The notes under the pieces: generated by a model
Seen by the model: the letters and a program-made list of their open reading frames with translations, nothing else
Databases searched by the model: none
Told to the model about the DNA's origin: nothing
Assembly: GCF_014850975.1 (NCBI RefSeq)
Contig: NZ_JACXST010000001.1
Coordinates: 372,001-436,000 of the forward strand
Direction: 5' to 3'
From: Methylomonas fluvii
Lineage (GTDB): Bacteria; Pseudomonadota; Gammaproteobacteria; Methylococcales; Methylomonadaceae
Length of the DNA stretch: 64,000 nt
Translations under genes and position numbers: made by a program
Shown: piece after piece, positions 35,543 to 47,630 of the stretch
How positions within the stretch are numbered: position 1 is the first letter of the stretch
Layout: each line of letters starts with the position of its first letter

Positions 35543-36394
35543 ATGTACGGAAAATTATACGTGGTTGCCACGCCAATCGGTAATCTGGCCGATTTCAGTT
35601 TTCGGGCAGTGGACATATTGAAACAAGTAGACTTGATCGCCGCCGAAGATACCCGCCACGTCAAGATGCTGCTGCAACATTACGGCATCAATAAGCCGCT
35701 GCAATCGCTGCATCAACATAACGAAGAACATGCTTCGCAAGGCCTGATCGATAAAATCCGCGAAGGATTATCGGTGGCGCTGGTATCCGATGCCGGCACG
35801 CCGATGATCAGCGATCCCGGCTTTCCTCTGGTCAAATTGGCCAGACAGCAAGGTGTGGACGTATGTCCGATACCCGGGGCCTGCGCGCTGATTGCCGCCT
35901 TGTCGGTGGCCGGCTTGCCGACCAGCCGCTTCAGTTTCGAAGGCTTTTTGCCACGAACCGGCTCGGCGCGACGCAGCTTCTTCGAACACAAGTTGGCTGA
36001 CGGCTCGACTTGGGCCTTTTACGAATCCAGCCATCGTATCCAGGCCGCCTTGGAAGATATGCTGACGGTATTTCCGGCTGATCATCAAATCGTCGTAGCT
36101 CGCGAGATCACTAAACTGCACGAAACTATCGTCGGCAATGGACTAGCCAAAGTACTAGAAAAAGTGCAGACCGACGAAAACATGCGCAAGGGTGAGTTCG
36201 TGGTGTTGGTAGCCGGTCGCGAGCCTGGCGAGCAAGACGATGAATTAACCGACGAGCAGCGGCGGATTTTGGGCATATTGCTGACAGAATGTTCTACCAA
36301 AACCGCCGCAGCACTGGCGGCCGAGATTACCGGCCAGCGTAAAAAAACCTTGTATCAGGCGGCGCTGGCGATGCAGGACAAGCAAGGTAGCTAA
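35543..36394 (+). CDS. rsmI: 16S rRNA (cytidine(1402)-2'-O)-methyltransferase
   Basis: Ribose-methylates C1402 in the ribosomal decoding centre. The 283-residue product has V-V-A-TPIGNLAD, AAEDTRH, LVSDAGTPMISDPGF, P-I-PGACALIAALSVAGL and F-E-GFLPR, all family signatures of the tetrapyrrole-methylase fold. It is divergent from lpoA with 21 bases between them. Confidence 0.96.
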   Translation: MYGKLYVVATPIGNLADFSFRAVDILKQVDLIAAEDTRHVKMLLQHYGINKPLQSLHQHNEEHASQGLIDKIREGLSVALVSDAGTPMISDPGFPLVKLARQQGVDVCPIPGACALIAALSVAGLPTSRFSFEGFLPRTGSARRSFFEHKLADGSTWAFYESSHRIQAALEDMLTVFPADHQIVVAREITKLHETIVGNGLAKVLEKVQTDENMRKGEFVVLVAGREPGEQDDELTDEQRRILGILLTECSTKTAAALAAEITGQRKKTLYQAALAMQDKQGS

Positions 36395-36412
36395 GTTCCA
36401 ATCTTCCGCCGA

Positions 36413-36598
36413 TCAAACCCGGACATCGATACCGTTCGCCGGCACGCTGGCCGACTCCAATAACTTCAAGGCATTTTGCCCTTGTTGTTCCTGCATTTCC
36501 TTGGCTTTAGCCAGCACAGCAACTTGGACTTGCTGACCGGTTTTTTGAGTGGACATTTGTGTCGCCAGTGCGGCGACGGAAGAGACGGAATCAAGCAT
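36413..36598 (-). CDS. YjfB-like putative motility protein
   Basis: A 61-residue product (M-L-D-S-V-S-S-V-A-A-L-A-T-Q-M) followed by T-G-Q-Q-V-Q-V-A-V-L-A-K-A-K-E-M-Q and a C-terminal L-L-E-S-A. This matches the small YjfB-type family annotated as putative motility proteins. fliW is the only other motility-linked gene here. Converges on rsmI. Confidence 0.8.
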   Translation of the reverse strand: MLDSVSSVAALATQMSTQKTGQQVQVAVLAKAKEMQEQQGQNALKLLESASVPANGIDVRV

Positions 36599-36930
36599 GG
36601 CGTGGCCTCGTCGGGTTGGTTTATGAAAGCGGTTGCCTTAGCGGCTAAAAAGGTTATCGAACCGCAAGCCGATAACTTTAGGCTATCGATAAAAATAGCC
36701 GCTTACCTGCGTTCTGCCTAAGCCTTGGGGCATACACTATAATGTCCTATGGCATCAGCTATTCGGCACCCTTGAAAATCGAACGGCGTCCGAATGGTTT
36801 CGAACGAATTAGCGCTCCGGCACGTCGCAAACGATATGAGCCTGCCCAGGAAAACATTGGCGTATTTTGCTGAAAACTGCGTTTGGCAGGGTATCCTGGA
36901 AGCATTACGGCAAACCGATTAAAGAGTTTT
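36599..36930. other. Non-coding stretch before the REC-HD-GYP gene
   Basis: About 330 bases with no supported gene. A TATAAT at 36738-36743 could be a -10 element, but no good -35 stands 16-18 bases before it. Nothing else recognised. Confidence 0.4.
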
Positions 36931-37956
36931 ATGACATATAAAGGCAATATTCTCGCCGTTGACGACACCCCTGCCTCCTTAAAGTTGTTAACGGATATTC
37001 TGAAGGACGAAGGCTACGAGGTTCGTTCCGCTATTAACGGCGAATTAGCCTTAAATTCCGCTTTAAAAAACCCGCCGGAGCTGGTGCTGTTGGATATTCG
37101 CATGCCGGAGATGGATGGCTTCGAAGTTTGCCGGCAACTCAAAGCTAACCCGAACACTTGCGATGTTCCGGTCATCTTCGTCAGCGCGATAATGGATACC
37201 GACGAAAAAGTGCGCGGCTTTGACTTGGGTGCAGTGGATTTCGTCACCAAGCCCTATCAGCGCGACGAATTATTGGTTAGGGTGCGCACTCATTTGGAGT
37301 TTGACCGCCTGCGCAACCATCTGGAAGAACAGGTGGAAGAGCGGACCCGTAAACTGATGGAAAGCGAGAGAAATTTGCGCGCCGGCATGCTGGATTTCGT
37401 GACTGCGATTGCGGCCACTATCGAAGCGCGCGATCCATACACCGCCGGCCATCAGCGCCGCGTCGCCCACCTCGCCACGGCTATCGCCCGCGGCTTGCAA
37501 TTGCCGGAAGAGCGGATAGAGGGGCTGACGTTGGCGAGCGTGGTACACGATATAGGCAAAATTCGAATCCCCGCCGAAATACTCTGCAAGCCCGGACGGC
37601 TGGACGATTTGGAATTCAGCCTAATCAAGCGGCACGCCGAAACCGGCTACGACATCCTCAAATCCATCAACTTCCCCTGGCCTATCGCGCAAATCGTCTT
37701 GCAGCATCACGAACGCCCCAACGGCAGTGGCTACCCGGGCGGCCTAAAGAAGGGTGAGATATTGCTGGAAGCGGAGATTCTGGCGGTTGCCGATGTGGTG
37801 GAAGCGATGAAGTCTCATCGTCCTTACCGCGCCGGTTTAGGTCTGGATGCAGCACTTCAGGAGATTTCCGACAATCGCGGTGTGCTGTATAACGCCGAAG
37901 TAGTCGAGATTTGTTTAAAGCTTTTTCAGGAACGGGATTACTGCCTGCCCGCTTAA
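36931..37956 (+). CDS. Response regulator with HD-GYP c-di-GMP phosphodiesterase domain
   Basis: RpfG-type protein of 341 residues. Receiver domain: D-D-T-P at residues 11-14 (acidic pocket near 10-11), phospho-acceptor D55 in LLDIRMPEMDG, K in V-T-K-P-Y. A short coiled coil (residues 125-150) leads to an HD-GYP domain with H206-D207 in HDIGK and the second motif HHERPNGSGYPGG. The usual HHE-x-x-D-G-x-GYP has D replaced by N. It probably hydrolyses cyclic di-GMP on phosphorylation. ATG at 36931 is preceded by AAAGAG. Confidence 0.92.
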   Translation: MTYKGNILAVDDTPASLKLLTDILKDEGYEVRSAINGELALNSALKNPPELVLLDIRMPEMDGFEVCRQLKANPNTCDVPVIFVSAIMDTDEKVRGFDLGAVDFVTKPYQRDELLVRVRTHLEFDRLRNHLEEQVEERTRKLMESERNLRAGMLDFVTAIAATIEARDPYTAGHQRRVAHLATAIARGLQLPEERIEGLTLASVVHDIGKIRIPAEILCKPGRLDDLEFSLIKRHAETGYDILKSINFPWPIAQIVLQHHERPNGSGYPGGLKKGEILLEAEILAVADVVEAMKSHRPYRAGLGLDAALQEISDNRGVLYNAEVVEICLKLFQERDYCLPA

Positions 37957-37996
37957 GCGGCTCCTTAGAATTCCGCTAAAAATAACCTCCCGAAAT

Positions 37997-38135
37997 GACT
38001 TTTCCCGGCAAACCGTTCGTGCTCGACGTGCCTGGATGCAGGAGCACTTGCCGAGAGCGCAGTCGAAGTATGAACGGTTTGGGGCGATGGATGCCCGGAT
38101 TTCCCCGCCGACCCTTCGACACGCACGGGAAAGTC
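37997..38135. repeat. Nested inverted repeats between the two signalling genes
   Basis: AAACCGTTC at 38010-38018 is matched by GAACGGTTT at 38072-38080, and around it GACTTTTCCCG (37997-38007) pairs, with one extra T, with CGGGAAAGTC (38126-38135). The inner pair frames a segment with internal CGAC/GTCG-type symmetry. This fills most of the gap between the HD-GYP gene and the kinase gene. It resembles dispersed extragenic palindromes and may also act as a terminator. Confidence 0.6.
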
Positions 38136-38260
38136 TTGGTTATCCGCAATAGAGAAATGACTTAACCATATCCTTAGGTGTTTAGCAGCGCATTTAAGGA
38201 ATACGATGAGACCGTTTGCCCGCGCACACTTAAGGGCTGCCAATACACCACAACAGTCTT

Positions 38261-41200
38261 GTGAGTTCAGCTATGCCAGGTCAGCTTGATTTTCCAAACA
38301 ACGTATCGAGGCGGCTAATTGCCGGGGCGGTAATCCTTAATCTGTTGGTTATCGCCACCGTGGGGTTTGCGCTGTATCGCAGCTTCGACAAATATCAACA
38401 GCGCGCCGAAATCACGACGCAGAACTTGGCCAAAGTGATCACGCAAAACTTAGATAGCGTTATCGAAAAGGTCGACTTAGGCGTGTTGGTGGCCGTGGAG
38501 GAAATCCAGCGGCAACAGGCTTTGGGGAGCGTTGATGCAGAGGCGCTGTCGGTTTTTATGCAGCGCTTACAATCGCGTTTGCCATGGGTTATCGGTCTTC
38601 GGGCTACCGACGAGCAGGGTTGGCTAGTCTATGGCGTGGATGTGCCTAAAGATACGCGGCTCAGCATGGCGGATCGACTCTATTTTTCTAGTTTGCGCGA
38701 TAATCCGGCGCTTGGGCTATTTATCAATAAGCCGGTGATGTCTTATGTCAATAAGGTTTGGGTGCTTAATTTTGCGCGCCGCCTTAACCGCGCCGACGGC
38801 AGTTTTGCCGGCGTGGTTTTTGCCAATGTTTCACTGGATAACTTGGGTAAAGCGATTTCCAACGTTGATATTGGCAGTCGCGGGGCGATTAACCTGAGAG
38901 ATGCCGACATGGGCTTGATCGTTCGCTATCCCGACCATGCCGAGCCCGGCAGCATGATTGGCGATAAAACCATTTCGCCGGAATTTCGCCAGATGCTCGC
39001 GTCCGGACACACCTCGGGAGTCTTCCACACGCCTTTCAGCTTCGACAATACCGCCAGGGTGGTATCTTTTCGCAAACTGGACGCCTACCCGTTATGGGTA
39101 AGTGTCGGTCTGGCTCGGGACGATTTTCTGGTGGAGTGGTGGAATGAAGTCCTGGAAATGGCCGGACTGGTCCTGCTGTTTGCCTTGATTTCGGCTAGCA
39201 GCGCCAGGTACATCATCGGTGCGTGGCGAAAGCAATTGCAGGTTGCCGCCAAGTTGGCGGCCGAGGAGGAAAAGTTCCATACCGTCGCGGACTACACCTT
39301 CGACTGGGAATATTGGGAAGGCGACGATCAGCAGATTTTGTATATGACCCCATCCAGCTTGCGGGTTACCGGCTATGCGGCCGAGGAGTTTATCGCCGAT
39401 GCCGGGTTATTGCCGCGCATCATACATGCCGATGACCGGCATTTGCTGACCGATCATCGCCACGATATCGAGCATTTACGCCTGGCTGAAGTGGATTTTC
39501 GGATTGTCCGCCGCGATGGTGAAATACGCTGGATCTCGCATTGTTGCCAGGCCGTGTTCGGGGCGGACAATAGCTATCGGGGCCGGCGTATCACTAACCG
39601 CGACATTACAGAACGACACCTATTTGCCACCGAAATCAATCGGCTGGCACAAGCAGCGGATCAGAATCCGACCGGCATCCAGATTACCGACCTGCAGGGC
39701 GTATTGACCTATACCAACCACGCTTACACGCGGATTACCGGGTATACGTTCGGCGAGGCTTACAAAATGACGCCTCGCGCATTATTGTCCAGTGAAATAA
39801 CTGCCGACGCTTACCAAGCCTGCCAGGCAAAATTGGCAGCCGGCAAACTATGGAATTGCTCGCTGACCAATCGCCACAAAAACGGCGAGCTGCGCTGGGA
39901 ACAGATCACCGCATCGCCGATTTACGACGACGCCTATCAGGTTTGCAATTATCTTTATTTACGCACGGACATCACCGAAGCCAAGCGAACGGAAGCTGCC
40001 TTATATAAGCTCAATCGCGAGTTGCGCGCGATCAGTAATTGCAATCAGGCCTTGCTGCGACATGACAACGAACCAAGTCTGCTCAAAGAAATCTGCCGTA
40101 TCGTCTGCGATGAAGCCGAATATCGCATGGCGTGGGTCGGTTACTTGGAAAACGGCCCTCCCAAAACAATACGCCCGGTGGCCTGGGCCGGTTTTGAAGA
40201 CGGCTATCTGGCCGCCACCGATCACAGTTGCGGGGATGCGGCCGGCGCGCACAGTCCCGCTGCCGCCGCCATTTGCAGCGGCGAAAAAGTCTATGTTCAG
40301 GATGTCTGCACCGATGCGCTGATGGCTTGGGCTCGAGATGCGGCGTTGCCACGCGGCTATCGCTCGGTTATCGCCTTGCCTTTGGCCGATCAGAACGCGG
40401 ATATTTTCGGCGCGCTGACGATTTATTCCTCAGAGCCCAATGCGATCACGCCAGCGGAGATCCGTTTGTTAGAGGAACTGGCCGGAGATTTGGCCTTTGG
40501 CATTTCCGTGCTCCGCGATAAGGCTGAACGCTTACGCACGGAAGAGCATTTACGCGACTCGGAGGAACGCTTGCGGTTGACGTTGGAAGCCGCCCAGGTT
40601 GGGGTTTGGGACTGGGATGTAAAAAACGACCAATGGTACGCCTCACCGACCTATTACACGATGCTCGGTTACCCTGTTCAGACCGGTATGGCTGATCGGC
40701 GCGAATGGTTCGAAAGCGTTCATCCGGAAGATCAAGCGGAAGTCAGCGTCAAAATGAGCGGCGTGTTGTCCCAGGATTTTACGGAATATCAATATCAAGC
40801 GCGCATGCGCCACGCCGACGGCAGTTATCGTTGGCAGTATGTCCGCGGTTTCGGTATTCAGCGCGATTCGGACGGTAAGGTCATTCGCATGCTGGGTATT
40901 CGTATGGACATCCATGATCGCAAGCAAAACGAGGAAGAATTACGGCGCTACAAAGAACACCTTGAAGATGAAATCCAACAGCGCACCACCGACCTGATAG
41001 TAGCGCGCGATGCGGCAGAAGCGGCCAATAGGGCCAAGAGCGTATTCCTGGCCAATATGAGCCACGAATTGCGTACCCCGCTGAACGCTATTCTCGGATT
41101 CTCAAAATTGATGAGGAAAAATCCCCAACTGTCCGACGAGCAAAGGCAAAACCTGGATATTATCAATCGCAGCGGTGAGCATCTGTTGATGTTGATTAAC

Positions 41201-41692
41201 GATGTATTGGAAATGGCTAAAATCGAAGTAGGTCGGCTACATCTGGAAAACGCGCCTTTCGATTTGGGCAATATGGTGCGCGACATTACCGACATGATGA
41301 GTGTCCGCGCCGCCGAAAAGGGCCTGAGGTTATTGATCGACCAGGCATCGCAATTTCCGCGTTTCATTGTTGGAGACGAAGCCCGCTTGCGGCAAGTGCT
41401 GATTAATCTAGTGGGCAATGCCATTAAATTTACTCAGCAAGGCGGTGTTACCTTGCGCCTAAGCACCCGCAAAAATCGAATTTCGCATCTACAGATCGAG
41501 GTCGAAGATTCCGGCGTGGGGATCCCGGCGGCTGATCAGCAACGTATTTTCGAACCGTTCGTACAGCTAGGCGAGCAAAGGGATAGCCAAGGCACCGGCT
41601 TGGGATTGACCATTACCCGCCAGTTTGTGGAATTAATGGGGGGGCGCTTACGTTGGAAAGCCACCCGGATCAAGGCGCTTTATTTAGAATAG
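38261..41692 (+). CDS. Sensor histidine kinase, 3' end frameshifted from its receiver
   Basis: Reads as the sensor and kinase part of a hybrid kinase. Order: membrane helix (about 20-42), periplasmic Cache-like domain (50-290), helix (300-325), two PAS domains (345-580), a GAF domain (about 605-765), a third PAS (790-910), HisKA with FLANMSHELRTPLNA (H935) and HATPase with N-box NLVGNAIKF, V-E-D-SGVGIP and GTGLGLTI. After M-G-G (residues 1126-1128) the frame goes wrong and stops within 16 codons. In the -1 frame the protein would continue A-L-T-L-E-S-H-P-D-Q-G and run into a receiver domain. ATG at 38273 is an alternative start. Confidence 0.88.
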   Translation: MSSAMPGQLDFPNNVSRRLIAGAVILNLLVIATVGFALYRSFDKYQQRAEITTQNLAKVITQNLDSVIEKVDLGVLVAVEEIQRQQALGSVDAEALSVFMQRLQSRLPWVIGLRATDEQGWLVYGVDVPKDTRLSMADRLYFSSLRDNPALGLFINKPVMSYVNKVWVLNFARRLNRADGSFAGVVFANVSLDNLGKAISNVDIGSRGAINLRDADMGLIVRYPDHAEPGSMIGDKTISPEFRQMLASGHTSGVFHTPFSFDNTARVVSFRKLDAYPLWVSVGLARDDFLVEWWNEVLEMAGLVLLFALISASSARYIIGAWRKQLQVAAKLAAEEEKFHTVADYTFDWEYWEGDDQQILYMTPSSLRVTGYAAEEFIADAGLLPRIIHADDRHLLTDHRHDIEHLRLAEVDFRIVRRDGEIRWISHCCQAVFGADNSYRGRRITNRDITERHLFATEINRLAQAADQNPTGIQITDLQGVLTYTNHAYTRITGYTFGEAYKMTPRALLSSEITADAYQACQAKLAAGKLWNCSLTNRHKNGELRWEQITASPIYDDAYQVCNYLYLRTDITEAKRTEAALYKLNRELRAISNCNQALLRHDNEPSLLKEICRIVCDEAEYRMAWVGYLENGPPKTIRPVAWAGFEDGYLAATDHSCGDAAGAHSPAAAAICSGEKVYVQDVCTDALMAWARDAALPRGYRSVIALPLADQNADIFGALTIYSSEPNAITPAEIRLLEELAGDLAFGISVLRDKAERLRTEEHLRDSEERLRLTLEAAQVGVWDWDVKNDQWYASPTYYTMLGYPVQTGMADRREWFESVHPEDQAEVSVKMSGVLSQDFTEYQYQARMRHADGSYRWQYVRGFGIQRDSDGKVIRMLGIRMDIHDRKQNEEELRRYKEHLEDEIQQRTTDLIVARDAAEAANRAKSVFLANMSHELRTPLNAILGFSKLMRKNPQLSDEQRQNLDIINRSGEHLLMLINDVLEMAKIEVGRLHLENAPFDLGNMVRDITDMMSVRAAEKGLRLLIDQASQFPRFIVGDEARLRQVLINLVGNAIKFTQQGGVTLRLSTRKNRISHLQIEVEDSGVGIPAADQQRIFEPFVQLGEQRDSQGTGLGLTITRQFVELMGGRLRWKATRIKALYLE

Positions 41693-42399
41693 ATCTGCCG
41701 CTCGCAGAGGTGAATCAGGCGGATATTACCGGCCCCAGCACCGATAAAGCCGAAGTCGGCGCCATCATCGGCTTAGTGGAAGGGCAAAACGAATACCGCA
41801 TATTAGTCGTTGAAGATCAGCCCGAAAATCAGTTATTGCTGGCAAAATTGATGGAATCGGTCGGGTTCTCCTGCAAAGTGGCCGGCAACGGCGCGGAAGG
41901 CATAGCGCTATTTCAAACATGGCAACCGCATTTTATCTGGATGGATAGGCAAATGCCGATAATGGACGGCTTGGAGGCCACGAAAAGAATCCGGGAGCTG
42001 CCTGGCGGGCGGGAGGTCGTCATTGTTGCCGTCACAGCCTCGGCGTTCCTGGAGCAGCGTAGCGAGCTTCTGGAAGCCGGTATGAACGATTTTGTGCGCA
42101 AGCCTTATCGCTTCAACGAAATCTATGACTGTCTGGCCAAGCACTTAGGGGTGCGTTATGTTTACGAGGGTGCTCCGGAACAAACCCCACCAATCGCGCC
42201 ATTAACGCCGGACATGTTAGCCGGCTTGCCGGCATCGGCTCGGGAGGAATTGAAAAATGCACTGGAAAGCCTGGAACCGGAACGTATAGCAAATGCGATA
42301 GTTCTGGCAACGGCGCAGGATCCTCAATTGCGCAAAACCCTGGCCTATTTGGCTGATAACTTTGACTATCCAGCCATTCTGAAGGCTTTGCCCAGCTGA
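41653..42399 (+). CDS. Receiver-domain end of the frameshifted hybrid kinase
   Basis: Opens in frame with what would be the last strand of the HATPase domain (S-H-P-D-Q-G-A-L-F-R-I-D-L-P-L), followed by a receiver domain: I-L-V-V-E-D-Q-P-E-N, phospho-acceptor in F-I-W-M-D-R-Q-M-P-I-M-DGLEATKRI, A-V-T-A-S-A-F, and K-P-Y. A C-terminal helical segment of about 70 residues follows. It has only a TTG as apparent start and no ribosome site, so it is the tail of the upstream kinase rather than an independent gene, unless expressed by slippage. Confidence 0.85.
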   Translation: MESHPDQGALFRIDLPLAEVNQADITGPSTDKAEVGAIIGLVEGQNEYRILVVEDQPENQLLLAKLMESVGFSCKVAGNGAEGIALFQTWQPHFIWMDRQMPIMDGLEATKRIRELPGGREVVIVAVTASAFLEQRSELLEAGMNDFVRKPYRFNEIYDCLAKHLGVRYVYEGAPEQTPPIAPLTPDMLAGLPASAREELKNALESLEPERIANAIVLATAQDPQLRKTLAYLADNFDYPAILKALPS

Positions 42400-42466
42400 T
42401 TTTATCGTTCGCCGTTTTGAGTTGCCGTGTTGCGGCATGTGCAATTCGGCTATCGCCAAACCGATA

Positions 42467-42730
42467 CTACGTCCGGCTTGCTGACGGGTATTCACTTGTA
42501 TCAACGACTATGCTGAATGCTTTCAATTGCAGGCTGTCGAACGGCCAATTCAGTTGCTTTTGGCTTGGAGCATGCCACAACACCGGAATCAGCAAGCCAT
42601 ACTTCCCCTGCCATTGCTCGTTGTCCATAATGTCCCGGCTCGTAAAATCCAGCCCAGCGACTACCAATAAGGCTTCCGCCTCTTCGCACAAATGGCAGCC
42701 TTCGGTGCCAAACAGAATAAACTCCGCCAT
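42467..42730 (-). CDS. Glutaredoxin-like protein
   Basis: An 87-residue product with the glutaredoxin/thioredoxin-like opening M-A-E-F-I-L-F-G-T-E-G-C-H-L-C-E-E-A (C-x-x-C motif), a helix and a late I-P-V-L strand (the cis-proline site). Resembles the small glutaredoxin family including DUF836. The ATG at 42730 lies 11 bases after the metH stop; the frame extends into metH but a start there is unlikely. Substrate unknown. Confidence 0.85.
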   Translation of the reverse strand: MAEFILFGTEGCHLCEEAEALLVVAGLDFTSRDIMDNEQWQGKYGLLIPVLWHAPSQKQLNWPFDSLQLKAFSIVVDTSEYPSASRT

Positions 42731-42741
42731 AGCTGAATCGA

Positions 42742-46413
<3,672 letters not shown>

Positions 46414-46488
46414 ACTGCCTGAGGGTCGTAAGGGTGAATATCGGTGGGCTAGTCCGCTTTATTATCAAACCAAATTTTGAGGGAAATC

Positions 46489-46680
46489 ATGTCTAAACCC
46501 AGTCTATTGCATGTCATAAAAAGCGTGTTTGCCGCCGTGATCGGCGTACAAAGCAATAAGAATAGAGAGCTTGATTTTCAGCACGGCTCTTTGCCTGCCT
46601 ATATTGTCGTCGGGCTGATTGCGACTGTGTTGTTTATTTTAACCATAGTCAGCATTGTATCCGCAGTTACCGGCGGCTGA
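46489..46680 (+). CDS. DUF2970 family small membrane protein
   Basis: A 63-residue product, S-L-L-H-V-I-K-S-V-F-A-A-V-I-G-V-Q-S, N-K-N-R-E-L-D-F, then one membrane helix Y-I-V-V-G-L-I-A-T-V-L-F-I-L-T. This is the DUF2970 pattern, known in many proteobacteria and of unknown function. GAGGGAAATC precedes the ATG at 46489; a start at 46477 is less likely. Divergent from metH. Confidence 0.88.
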   Translation: MSKPSLLHVIKSVFAAVIGVQSNKNRELDFQHGSLPAYIVVGLIATVLFILTIVSIVSAVTGG

Positions 46681-46734
46681 GGAGTTTCAGCGGTAACGAA
46701 GCCCAAGCGGCCTTGGGCTTCGGTGTCAGCAGGG

Positions 46735-47154
46735 TTAGTTGCTGGAGGTTTTGAAGCTGTTTTTGATGCTGACAAACAACTCTTTGATGCCGCTGAACAG
46801 GTTGGCTGGTGTCAGCGCTTGTTTCAAAATAAACTGACAACGAATAAGAGCCACGGCCAGTACACCGGCAAACGGCGGCAGTAATTCGAAGAAAACCGGC
46901 ATGAACCAGCCGCCGGCGCCTTCCTGGGTTTTTCTATCGCCGACGCTGGTCAGGTCGCGATCATATTCGCCGCCGACATCTTTACCGTCCAAGCCGTCGA
47001 TGATCATGATGTTGATGTTGTAAAACATCACCTGAATGACCAAGAACACTATGGCACAGCCGGCAACCCACATCAGCACATTACCCGTTTTGGCTTTTAT
47101 CAGGGTTTGATATACCCAGATTGCCGTCAAAATCATTATTACGCCACCAATCAT
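46735..47154 (-). CDS. Membrane protein of unknown function
   Basis: A 139-residue product with three hydrophobic helices (M-I-G-G-V-I-M-I-L-T-A-I-W, V-L-M-W-V-A-G-C-A-I-V-F-L-V-I-Q-V, and F-F-E-L-L-P-P-F-A-G-V-L-A-V-A-L). Between the second and third is an acidic loop G-L-D-G-K-D-V-G-G-E-Y-D-R-D. GGGGA lies upstream of the ATG at 47154, making the shorter start preferable to 47193. No family recognised. Divergent from the tiny 42-residue gene. Confidence 0.75.
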   Translation of the reverse strand: MIGGVIMILTAIWVYQTLIKAKTGNVLMWVAGCAIVFLVIQVMFYNINIMIIDGLDGKDVGGEYDRDLTSVGDRKTQEGAGGWFMPVFFELLPPFAGVLAVALIRCQFILKQALTPANLFSGIKELFVSIKNSFKTSSN

Positions 47155-47275
47155 ATCTATTCCCCTTGTTGTAACTGTTTTTATAATTCTCAAAATTCAG
47201 GTTGAGAAGGCATACTACCATAATCCACCTGGATGGCAATTGCGGTCGGATGTTTCCGCGATAGCCATGAATCGC

Positions 47276-47303
47276 TTGACTTTGAAGGTGGCTAAAGTAA
47301 CAT
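47276..47303 (+). promoter_or_regulatory. Possible promoter for the 42-residue gene
   Basis: TTGACT at 47276-47281 and TAACAT at 47298-47303 stand 16 bases apart, about 65 bases before the ATG of the tiny membrane protein. The -35 is close to consensus; the -10 is weaker. Confidence 0.4.
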
Positions 47304-47367
47304 ATGAAGCTCGACCGCCAAAGACATGGCAAATTTTATAACAACTAACTAAAGGTAGGAGGCACCC

Positions 47368-47496
47368 ATGGGAGCGATCTTAGATTTAACAGAAATGCTG
47401 AAAGAACCGTCGGGCATGATTGGAGCGCTGGTTATCATCGCTGCAGGATACTTCTTTGTGAAATGGGTTTTTGCTGAGCCTAAAGACGAAGAGTAA
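47368..47496 (+). CDS. Tiny single-helix membrane protein
   Basis: A 42-codon frame with an excellent ribosome site (GGTAGGAGG seven bases before the ATG) and an independent downstream terminator. The product begins M-G-A-I-L-D-L-T-E-M-L-K-E, then a hydrophobic helix G-A-L-V-I-I-A-A-G-Y-F-F-V-K-W-V, and an acidic end E-P-K-D-E-E. The strong translation signals suggest abundant expression. Function unknown. Confidence 0.7.
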   Translation: MGAILDLTEMLKEPSGMIGALVIIAAGYFFVKWVFAEPKDEE

Positions 47497-47530
47497 GCTA
47501 CACCCCTCGCTTACAAAGCTTTTCTGGAAA

Positions 47531-47569
47531 AAGCGGCTACGGATAGATCCCGTAGCCGCTTTTTTTTTG
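47531..47569 (+). terminator. Strong intrinsic terminator after the tiny membrane gene
   Basis: AAGCGGCTACGG pairs perfectly with CCGTAGCCGCTT (12 bases, 7-base loop) and is followed by a run of eight T. Textbook rho-independent terminator. Confidence 0.93.
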
Positions 47570-47630
47570 CCTGACGCATACCTCGTTCAAATCCCTTATA
47601 ATCTGTGGACTTTTAGCCTGCCGACCCGCC

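Noticed and set aside
37965-38243. 92-codon minus-strand frame between the two signalling genes
   Set aside because: It coincides with nested inverted repeats and shows no protein-like composition.
46414-46488. Possible SAH or cobalamin riboswitch ahead of metH
   Set aside because: The leader is short and none of the conserved blocks of either riboswitch is present.
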